NCBI RefSeq assembly: GCF_900187885.1
Contig: NZ_FYEK01000012.1
Coordinates: forward strand, 106,710 to 170,709
From: Thermoflexus hugenholtzii JAD2
GTDB taxonomy: Bacteria > Chloroflexota > Anaerolineae > Thermoflexales > Thermoflexaceae
DNA: 64,000 nucleotides
Direction: 5' to 3'
The position numbers and the translations under genes are program-made. Shown here one piece after another: positions 57,516 to 64,000 of this stretch (the first letter of the stretch is position 1; every line of letters begins with the position of its first letter). Under the pieces are notes generated by a model. It did not search any database and was not told the DNA's origin. It saw only the letters and a program-made list of their open reading frames with translations.

Positions 57516-59069
57516 ATGGAGCAAATCATCTGGATCCCGCTCGCCGTGATCGGGTTGATCGGCGGCGGTGCGCTGGGATGGTTCCTGGGGAAGCAACAGG
57601 TTCGGGGACAGCTCCGCAAGGAGATCGAGGTCGCTCAACAGGAAGCGCAGCGTCTGGTAGAGGAGGCCAAACAGCAGGCCGCTCAGCTCCTGCTTCAGGC
57701 AAAGGACGAGTCTCTGCGCTTGCGGGAGGCCACCGAGGCTGAGCTTCGCAAGTGGCGGGCCGATCTCCGCAAGGAAGAGGAGCGGCTGCGCCACCGGCGG
57801 GAGGAGCTCGACCGCCGGGCCGAGCGCCTGGAGAAGCAGGAGCGTCGCCTGAACGAGCGACAGGCGGAGCTGGAACGGCAGGCCGCGCAGCTGCAGGCCG
57901 CCGTCGCCCGGCTGGAGGAGGAACGCCGGGCGGCCCTGGAGCAGGTCGCCGGGATGACCGCCGAGCAGGCCCGTCAGGTCCTGCTGGAGATGATCGAGAA
58001 GGAAGCCCGGGAGGACATGGCCCGCCTCTACCGGCAGATTGAGGCCGAGGCCCGGCTCCAGGCCGAGGAACGCGCCCGGGAGATCATCGCCACGGCCATC
58101 CAGCGCATCGCCAGCGAACAGGTCGCTGAGCTGACCGTCTCGGTGGTGCCCCTGCCCAACGACGAGATGAAGGGGCGCATCATCGGGCGGAACGGTCGCA
58201 ACATCCGGGCTCTGGAGAAGATCACCGGAGTTGAGATCATCGTGGATGACACCCCCGAGGCCATCACCCTCTCCTCCCATGATCCGGTGCGCCGGGAGGT
58301 CGCCCGCATCGCCCTCACCCGCCTCATCCAGGATGGGCGGATCCACCCGGCGCGGATCGAGAAGGTGGTGGCCGAGGCCCGCGAGGAGGTGGAGCGGATC
58401 ATCTGGGAGGAGGGGCAGCAGGCCGCCGCCGCCGCCGGCGTCACCGGCCTGCATCCCGAGCTGATCCGCCTCCTCGGGCGCCTGAAGTTCCGCACCAGCT
58501 ACGGCCAGAACCAGCTGCACCACGCGGTGGAGGTGGCCTGGCTGGCCGGCATGATCGCCGCCGAGCTGGGGGCGGACGTGCGGATCGCCCGCATGGGCGG
58601 GCTGCTGCACGACATCGGCAAGGCGGTGGATCACCAGGTGGAGGGCACCCACGCCCTGATCGGGGCGGAGCTGGCCCGCCGCTACGGCGTGCCCCCTAAG
58701 GTGGTCAACTGCATCGCCAGCCATCACCACGAGGTGCCCCAGGAGTGCATCGAGGCGGTGATCGTGGAGGCCGCCGACGCCATCTCCGGCGCCCGGCCCG
58801 GCGCCCGCCGGGAGACCCTCGAGATGTATCTCAAGCGGATCCAGGAGCTGGAGAACCTGGCCCGCTCCTACCCGGGCGTCGCCGAATGCTACGCCATCCA
58901 GGCCGGGCGGGAGATCCGCATCATCGTCAAGCCGGAGGAGGTGGACGACCTGGCCATCATCCGGATGTCCCGGGAGATCGCCCGCAAGATCGAGGAGACC
59001 ATGCAATACCCGGGCCAGATCAAGGTCACCGTGATCCGGGAGACCCGGGCGGTGGAGATCGCCCGCTGA
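57516..59069 (+). CDS. rny: Ribonuclease Y
   Basis: A membrane-bound endoribonuclease that starts mRNA decay. At 517 residues it is normal. It has an N-terminal membrane helix ([20 protein letters not shown]), a long coiled coil (about residues 25-190, Glu/Arg/Gln-rich), a KH domain ([33 protein letters not shown]) and an HD domain with the metal His-Asp in GLLHDIGKA and further His in SHHHE. Confidence 0.97.
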   Translation: MEQIIWIPLAVIGLIGGGALGWFLGKQQVRGQLRKEIEVAQQEAQRLVEEAKQQAAQLLLQAKDESLRLREATEAELRKWRADLRKEEERLRHRREELDRRAERLEKQERRLNERQAELERQAAQLQAAVARLEEERRAALEQVAGMTAEQARQVLLEMIEKEAREDMARLYRQIEAEARLQAEERAREIIATAIQRIASEQVAELTVSVVPLPNDEMKGRIIGRNGRNIRALEKITGVEIIVDDTPEAITLSSHDPVRREVARIALTRLIQDGRIHPARIEKVVAEAREEVERIIWEEGQQAAAAAGVTGLHPELIRLLGRLKFRTSYGQNQLHHAVEVAWLAGMIAAELGADVRIARMGGLLHDIGKAVDHQVEGTHALIGAELARRYGVPPKVVNCIASHHHEVPQECIEAVIVEAADAISGARPGARRETLEMYLKRIQELENLARSYPGVAECYAIQAGREIRIIVKPEEVDDLAIIRMSREIARKIEETMQYPGQIKVTVIRETRAVEIAR

Positions 59070-59142
59070 GCCCGGGCCGCGCCGGAGGGATCTTCCAGGA
59101 TCTGCCGCGCTCTGGATCTCAGCCGGAAAGGAGTGTGCGCGT

Positions 59143-59388
59143 ATGGCCAAGAAACGACGGGTTCGCACAACCCCTGTGGCCCCGCGGGGCGCCCCGGCGC
59201 CCGCGCCCGTGCGAGAGGCCGTGCCCTCGCCGGCGGCTCCCCCGCCGTCCCGCCGGCCGACCTCCAGCCTATCCAATTACGACTACAGCTACGTGCGGCG
59301 GGATCTGCGCCGCATCGGCGTCCTGGCCGGGGTGCTCCTCGGCGCCCAGATCGTCCTCGCCTTCCTTCTGCCTCATCTGTTGAGGTGA
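59143..59388 (+). CDS. Small tail-anchored membrane protein
   Basis: An 81-residue protein of unknown function. The N-terminal 45 residues are basic and Pro/Ala-rich and probably disordered. A short segment with Tyr (NYDYSYVRRDLRRI) leads into one C-terminal membrane helix (GVLAGVLLGAQIVLAFLLPHLL). AAGGAG precedes the ATG. The gene is 5 bp before the M16 peptidase gene and 73 bp after rny. Confidence 0.6.
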   Translation: MAKKRRVRTTPVAPRGAPAPAPVREAVPSPAAPPPSRRPTSSLSNYDYSYVRRDLRRIGVLAGVLLGAQIVLAFLLPHLLR

Positions 59389-59393
59389 GCGCC

Positions 59394-60740
59394 ATGGCCC
59401 GACGCGCTCCTGCTCCCCCTGTGCCGTCCCGGAGCCGCCGGCGCCCTCGCCCGGTGCGCCGGGACGGCTTCCTCAAAACGAGCCTGGACAACGGCCTCAC
59501 CGTGGTGCTGAAGGAGCAGCATCACGCGCCGGTGGTGACCTTCTGGATCTGGTATCGGGTGGGCAGCCGGGATGAGCCCACCGGTCTCACCGGCATCTCC
59601 CACTGGGTGGAGCACATGCTCTTCAAGGGCACCCCCACTTACCCCAAGGGAACCCTGGATCGCCTGATCTCCCGGGAGGGTGGGGCCTGGAACGGGATGA
59701 CCTGGCTGGATTTCACCACCTATTTTGAGACGCTGCCCTCAGACCGCTGGACCATCGCCCCGGAGATCGAAGCGGATCGGATGACGAAGGCCCTGTTCCA
59801 TCCCAAAGAGGTGGAGGCCGAGCGCACCGTCATCCTCTCCGAGCGCCACGGCTACGAGAACAACCCCCTTTTCCTGCTCAGCGAGCAGGTCCAGGCGCTG
59901 GCCTTCCAGGCCCATCCCTACGGCCACGAGGTCATCGGATGGCCGGGAGACCTGCAGACCATAACCCGGGAGGACCTCTACCGCCATTACCGGACTTACT
60001 ACGCGCCCAACAACGCGGTGGTCGTGGCCGTGGGGGATTTCCGCATCCCCGAGGCGCTGCGCGTCATCGAACGCGCCTTCGGGCGCATCCGTCCCGTCCC
60101 CGAGATCCCTCGGCTGCGGGTCCAGGAGCCGCCTCCCCGCGGGGAGCGTCGGACGGTCCTGGAGGGAGAGGGGAACACAGCCTATCTGGAGATCGCCTAT
60201 CTCATCCCCGAGGCCACCCACCCGGATTTCCTGCCCCTGGTGGTTCTGAACGCGGTGTTCACGGGAACCGGATCCCTGAGCTTCAGCGGGGGGACTTCCA
60301 ACAAGACCTCCCGGCTTTACCGGGCTCTGGTGGAGCGCGGGATCGCGGCCGACATCGAGGGCTCCTTGATCCCAACGGTGGAGCCCTTCCTGTATCGTCT
60401 GATCGCCACCCTCCAGCCCGGGCGTCATCCCCAGGAGGCCGAGGCCGTGATCGATGCGGAGATCGACCGGCTCCAGACGGAACCCCTCCGCCCGGAGGAG
60501 TTCGAGAAGGCACTGAAACAGGCCCGCGCCGATTTCGCCTATAGCAGCGAGTCGGTCACCAACCAGGGTTTTTGGTATGGCTGGAGCGAGATCTTCGCGG
60601 ATTACACCTGGTTCGAGGGTTATCTGGATCGTCTCAAACAGGTGACCCCCGAGGATGTTCAGCGCGTCGCCCGCATCTATCTGGTCCGCTCCCGGCGGAC
60701 GGTCGGATGGTATCTGCCGACCCGCCGGGCTGCGTCATGA
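59394..60740 (+). CDS. M16 family zinc metallopeptidase
   Basis: A 448-residue pitrilysin-family peptidase. The inverted zinc motif HxxEH is in SHWVEHMLFKGT, and the third ligand Glu lies about 75 residues later (E in EAERTVILSE). The second, inactive M16 half follows (LEIAYLIPEATHPDFLPLVVL). No signal peptide is visible; the first 25 residues are basic and Pro-rich. Substrates are usually peptides, sometimes cofactor precursors. The start at 59394 has GAGGTGAG upstream. Confidence 0.9.
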   Translation: MARRAPAPPVPSRSRRRPRPVRRDGFLKTSLDNGLTVVLKEQHHAPVVTFWIWYRVGSRDEPTGLTGISHWVEHMLFKGTPTYPKGTLDRLISREGGAWNGMTWLDFTTYFETLPSDRWTIAPEIEADRMTKALFHPKEVEAERTVILSERHGYENNPLFLLSEQVQALAFQAHPYGHEVIGWPGDLQTITREDLYRHYRTYYAPNNAVVVAVGDFRIPEALRVIERAFGRIRPVPEIPRLRVQEPPPRGERRTVLEGEGNTAYLEIAYLIPEATHPDFLPLVVLNAVFTGTGSLSFSGGTSNKTSRLYRALVERGIAADIEGSLIPTVEPFLYRLIATLQPGRHPQEAEAVIDAEIDRLQTEPLRPEEFEKALKQARADFAYSSESVTNQGFWYGWSEIFADYTWFEGYLDRLKQVTPEDVQRVARIYLVRSRRTVGWYLPTRRAAS

Positions 60741-60761
60741 TGCCGACGCGGAGGGAGCGCG

Positions 60762-62249
60762 ATGATCGTGATCCTCGGCCTGGGCCCCGGAGATCCCCGC
60801 TACTGGACCCGCGAGGCGCTGGAGGTGCTCCAGGGGATCCGGGAGATCTATGTGCGGACCCGCCGGCATCCGGCGGTGACCGCCTTGCCCCCGCATCTCA
60901 TCGTCCACGATTTCGACGCGGTCTATGCGGAGGCGGAGACCCTGGAGGCGGTCTACGAGCGGATCGCCCGGACCATCGTCGAGTTGGGCCGGCGGCCGGA
61001 GGGGGTTTGCTACGCCGTGCCGGGTTCCCCCTTCGTTGGGGAGGCCACGGTGGCCCGGATCCGGGCGCTGGCCACCGAAGCCGGCCTCCTCGTTCGCATC
61101 GTCCACGGCCTCAGCTTCATCGAGGTGGCCCTGGAGCTCCTTGGGCTGGACGCGCTGGACGGCTTGCAGATCGCGGATGCCTTTGAGCTGGCCGAGCGCT
61201 ACCATCCCCCCCTGAACCCTGACCGTCCCGCCCTCATCGCCCAGCTGGACAGCCGGACGGTGGCGGCGGATGTGAAGCTGACCCTGATGAACCAGTATCC
61301 CCCGGATCATCCGGTCACCCTCCTGGACGCGGCTGGGCTGCCGGAAGCCCGGGTTCTTACCTTCCCGCTTTATGCCCTGGACCATCGTTCGGATTTCACG
61401 CCCCTGACGGCGCTCTATGTGCCGCCCCTGGCCCGACCCGGGGCCTTTGAGACGTTCCAGGACACCATCGCCCATCTGCGCTCCCCGGAGGGTTGCCCCT
61501 GGGACCGGGAGCAAACCCATCAGAGCCTGCGCGCCAACCTGCTGGAGGAGGCCTACGAGGTCCTGGAGGCCCTGGACGCCGATGACCCGGCCCGCCTGAA
61601 GGAGGAGCTGGGGGATCTGCTCCTCCAGGTGGTCTTCCACAGCCAGATCGCCGTGGAGAGCGGGGAGTTCTCCATGGCCGAGGTCATCGCCCACGTCAAC
61701 GAGAAGATCCGCCGCCGGCATCCCCATGTGTTCGGAGACGTGAAAGTCAGCGGCGTCCGCCAGGTCCTGGAGAACTGGGAGCAGATCAAGCAGCGGGAGA
61801 AGGCGGGGCGGGGAGCGGAGACTTCCGCCCTGGATGGGGTACCGAAGGGCCTGCCGGCCCTGGCCCAGGCGGCCGCCTACGGGGAGCGGGCCGCTCGCCT
61901 GAAGTTCGACTGGTCCGACGCGGAAGGGGTGCTGGAGAAAATCGGAGAGGAGCTTCGGGAGATCGCCAGCGCGGCGGACTCTGCGCGTCGCGCGGAGGAG
62001 TTCGGGGACCTGCTCTTCACCCTGGCTCAGCTCGCCCGCCACTGGGGGATCGATCCGGAGGCAGCCCTCCGGGAGGCCAACGCCCGCTTCGCCCGCCGAT
62101 TCCGCCGCATGGAAGCGCTGGCTGCTGCGGCCGGCCGTCGCCTCCAGGATCTCTCCCCTGAGGAGATGGATGCGTTGTGGAATCAGGCGAAGGCGGAGGA
62201 AGCTCCAGCTGTGCGCGCCTGGCCTGAAGGGGGAGACAAGGCTCCGTAA
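60762..62249 (+). CDS. Tetrapyrrole methylase-like/MazG fusion (YabN type)
   Basis: A 495-residue two-domain protein as in Bacillus YabN. Residues 1-215 are a SAM-methylase-like domain (ILGLGPGDPRYWTREA, YAVPGSPFVGEATV). Residues about 240-480 are the MazG nucleoside triphosphate pyrophosphohydrolase: CPWDREQTHQSLRANLLEEAYEVLEAL and KEELGDLLLQVVFHSQIA hold the E-E-x-x-E...E-x-x-D metal ligands, and a second MazG-like half follows. It probably removes non-canonical NTPs. GGAGGGAGCGCG precedes the ATG. Confidence 0.93.
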   Translation: MIVILGLGPGDPRYWTREALEVLQGIREIYVRTRRHPAVTALPPHLIVHDFDAVYAEAETLEAVYERIARTIVELGRRPEGVCYAVPGSPFVGEATVARIRALATEAGLLVRIVHGLSFIEVALELLGLDALDGLQIADAFELAERYHPPLNPDRPALIAQLDSRTVAADVKLTLMNQYPPDHPVTLLDAAGLPEARVLTFPLYALDHRSDFTPLTALYVPPLARPGAFETFQDTIAHLRSPEGCPWDREQTHQSLRANLLEEAYEVLEALDADDPARLKEELGDLLLQVVFHSQIAVESGEFSMAEVIAHVNEKIRRRHPHVFGDVKVSGVRQVLENWEQIKQREKAGRGAETSALDGVPKGLPALAQAAAYGERAARLKFDWSDAEGVLEKIGEELREIASAADSARRAEEFGDLLFTLAQLARHWGIDPEAALREANARFARRFRRMEALAAAAGRRLQDLSPEEMDALWNQAKAEEAPAVRAWPEGGDKAP

Positions 62250-62265
62250 CGATCGGCGTCCGTCC

Positions 62266-62643
62266 ATGCCCGCGCGATGGGTTACCGTCTATAACGCCGA
62301 AGGTCGTCCCCTGGCCCGGCTGCGGCTATGCCGCTCCCTGGCGTGTCGCGGGCGCGGGCTGATGTTCCGACGCGCTCTGGATGAGGAGGATGGGCTGTTC
62401 TTTGTGTTCCCCCGCGCCGGACGCTGGGAGACCGCCATCCATATGTTTTTCGTCTTCTTCCCGATCGCAGCGATCTGGCTGGATGAAGAGGGGCGCATCG
62501 TCCATGCCGTCGAGGCCCGTCCCTTCCGGGTGTATCTCCCTCCGCGCCCAGCCCGCTATCTGATCGAAGGATCGATCCGTCTGCTCCGGGAGGCCCATGT
62601 GGGGGAGGTGTGGACATGGCGCGAGGACAATGGGGCATCGTAG
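62266..62643 (+). CDS. DUF192 family protein
   Basis: A 125-residue DUF192 protein. The diagnostic stretch is GLMFRRALDEEDGLFFVFP...ETAIHMFFVFFPIAAIWLDEEGRIV (the family reads M-R-F-M-x-F-P-I...D). These small beta-barrel proteins are widespread and of unknown role, often next to envelope genes. It lies 16 bp after the MazG gene and overlaps the LysM-M23 gene by 28 bp. The ribosome site is weak. Confidence 0.82.
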   Translation: MPARWVTVYNAEGRPLARLRLCRSLACRGRGLMFRRALDEEDGLFFVFPRAGRWETAIHMFFVFFPIAAIWLDEEGRIVHAVEARPFRVYLPPRPARYLIEGSIRLLREAHVGEVWTWREDNGAS

Positions 62644-63839
62644 CGGGGCTGATCCTGGCGCTGACGCTGCGCTGGATCCAGCCGGCCTTCGCCCAGGAGC
62701 CCGTCCGCTACACGGTCCAGCCCGGGGATACGCTTACTCGCATTGCGGCGCGCTTCGGCACCACGGTGGAAGCCCTGGCGGAGGCCAACCATCTGGTCAA
62801 TCCCAACCTGATCTATGTGGGCCAGGTCCTGCTCATCCCGGCCTCCACCGCCTCCTCCTCGCCCTCCGGTCGGGTTCATGCGGTGCAACCCGGGGAAACC
62901 CTTTACCGCATCGCCCTGCGTTACGGCACCACGGTGGAACGGCTGATGGCCTTGAACGGCCTTCGCAACCCCCACCGGATCTTCGTCGGGCAGCTCCTCC
63001 GGATCCCCGAGGAGGCCCCTGGGACGCCGGCCGCCTGGCCGACACCCTTCCAAGATGTCCAGATCGGCCCGGCTCCGGCGGTGCAGGGACGGGTCTTTCC
63101 GGTGCGGGTGCGCCTTTCCCAGCCGGCTGCCCTGGAGGCGCGCTTCCTGGGCATCGCCTTTCCGCTGGCTCCCACCCCGGAGGGCGGGGAGGGCTTGATC
63201 GCGGTGCCCGCCATGCAGGCCCCAGGGGTCTATTCCCTGGGGGTGACCGCCCGCACTCCGGACGGCCGGACGGTGCAGGTGAGCCTTCCGGTTCAGGTGG
63301 TGGCTGGTCCCTATGGTCGAGAGGCCATCCGCCTGCCGCCCGATCGCCAGGGTCTGCTGGACCCCGAGCTGCTCCGTGCGGAGCGGGAGAAGGTGCTGGC
63401 GGCCTGCACGCCCTTTGAACCGGAACGGCGCTGGCAGGGACCCTTCCGGTATCCGGTGGCCCGGCCGGAGGTGACCTCCGAGTTCGGCACCCGTCGCTCG
63501 TATAATGGGGGTCCTTACTCCAGCTATCACGAGGGGCTGGACCTGCGAGGGAGCGCTGGAACGCCGGTTTATGCCCCGGCGGACGGCCTGGTGGCCCTGG
63601 CAGAGGCGTTGGTGGTGCGGGGCAACGCGGTGATCCTGCGCCACGGATGGGGCGTATGCAGTGGCTACTGGCATCTCCAGGCTGTAGCGGTGCGGGAGGG
63701 TCAGACGGTGAAGGCAGGGGATCTCCTGGGCTATGTGGGGAACACCGGCCTCTCCACCGGGGCCCACCTCCACTGGGAGATCCGGGTGCGGGGGATCCCG
63801 GTTGACCCCCGACAGTGGGTGGAGGGACCTCTGCCGTAG
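62616..63839 (+). CDS. LysM and M23 peptidoglycan endopeptidase
   Basis: A 407-residue exported wall hydrolase or divisome-type activator. The signal peptide (IVAGLILALTLRWIQPAFAQ) is followed by two LysM repeats (YTVQPGDTLTRIAARFGTTVEALAEAN and the similar AVQPGETLYRIALRYG), a beta-rich middle, and a C-terminal M23 domain with YHEGLDLRG and HLHWEIR, which hold the zinc ligands. I use the ATG at 62616, which GGGGAGG precedes by seven bases; a GTG two codons earlier is possible. Confidence 0.93.
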   Translation: MARGQWGIVAGLILALTLRWIQPAFAQEPVRYTVQPGDTLTRIAARFGTTVEALAEANHLVNPNLIYVGQVLLIPASTASSSPSGRVHAVQPGETLYRIALRYGTTVERLMALNGLRNPHRIFVGQLLRIPEEAPGTPAAWPTPFQDVQIGPAPAVQGRVFPVRVRLSQPAALEARFLGIAFPLAPTPEGGEGLIAVPAMQAPGVYSLGVTARTPDGRTVQVSLPVQVVAGPYGREAIRLPPDRQGLLDPELLRAEREKVLAACTPFEPERRWQGPFRYPVARPEVTSEFGTRRSYNGGPYSSYHEGLDLRGSAGTPVYAPADGLVALAEALVVRGNAVILRHGWGVCSGYWHLQAVAVREGQTVKAGDLLGYVGNTGLSTGAHLHWEIRVRGIPVDPRQWVEGPLP

Positions 63840-63858
63840 CGTGGTAGGAGGGGTGAGA

Positions 63859-63999
63859 TCAGGACGATGGCCCCAGGGGTTTGCCCTCCGAAAGGGACCA
63901 GAGGGTGGGGGGGACGAGCATCCCCTGCCGCCCGATGAGGAGCCCGACCCGCGCCCGCTGCGCCGCCTCCAGGGCCCGATGATCCAGGGCCCGTCCGAA
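63859..63999 (-). CDS. C-terminal part of a leftward gene (cut by window end)
   Basis: The minus strand is open from the window edge to a TGA at 63859-63861 and encodes 46 residues (FGRALDHRALEAAQRARVGL, then LIGRQGMLVPPTLWSLSEGK, then PLGPSS). The composition matches real genes here. I do not recognise the family. It converges on the LysM-M23 gene with 19 bp between them. Confidence 0.45.
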   Translation of the reverse strand, partial: FGRALDHRALEAAQRARVGLLIGRQGMLVPPTLWSLSEGKPLGPSS

Positions 64000-64000
64000 C

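Overview
The window is very GC-rich bacterial DNA, almost fully coding, with short intergenic gaps, many ATGA stop/start overlaps and strong GGAGG ribosome sites. The gene content points to a thermophilic member of the Chloroflexota, near Thermoflexus. Supporting genes are a lipoprotein-type clade II nitrous oxide reductase cluster, an archaeal-style HMG-CoA synthase/thiolase/DUF35 set with a class II HMG-CoA reductase, RNase Y, a long SRP RNA with an Alu domain, and T/PD40-type lipoproteins. The genus is an inference from gene content; no rRNA gene is present.

Layout. 1-10 kb: an S45 acylase, an orphan NitT/TauT-type ABC ATPase, tyrS with a thioesterase, two unknown genes, and a MNT-HEPN pair coupled to a TPR/beta-propeller protein. 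9.9-14.9 kb: a leftward mevalonate operon (HMG-CoA reductase, a HicB-DinB fusion, HMG-CoA synthase, thiolase, DUF35). 15-18 kb: a CNNM/HlyC transporter-like protein, RNase PH, an LppM-like lipoprotein and a zinc-ribbon membrane protein. 18-26 kb: a cyclase/glycosyltransferase/GalE operon, then an ATP-grasp/SurE/transglutaminase operon. 26-30.7 kb: a degenerate S45 acylase-like membrane protein, a PDZ protein, MurA with Asp at the fosfomycin-target Cys, and a SAM hydroxide adenosyltransferase.

30.8-37.7 kb is the nitrous oxide respiration cluster, read leftward: a small zinc-ribbon protein, nosZ, a NosB-like membrane protein, a natural NosD-NosF fusion, nosY and nosL. Three CRP/FNR-type palindromes (ATGA-N6-TCAT) lie in front of its units. 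NosZ would reduce N2O outside the membrane, and NosDFY plus NosL would supply the copper-sulfur site.

37.8-50 kb: tRNA-Arg(CCG), RlmB, a GNAT, the SRP RNA, an Rpf/YabE-like wall protein with RsmA, then a secretion/ECF-sigma region in which two unrelated secreted proteins share a duplicated leader and signal peptide. A FabH-like synthase, a second ECF sigma unit, a V4R protein and a double GNAT follow. 50-64 kb: a NarL-type two-component system, a ROK sugar kinase, Rpe, RlmN, a DUF2442 remnant, recA-recX, rny, an M16 peptidase, MazG/YabN, a DUF192 protein and a LysM-M23 peptidase, ending in a truncated leftward gene.

The main points for follow-up are the NosD-NosF fusion with its operator set, the acylase relative without a nucleophile, MurA Cys-to-Asp, a family of short palindromic MITE-like elements (one with a 9-bp direct repeat), and the duplicated secretory leader.
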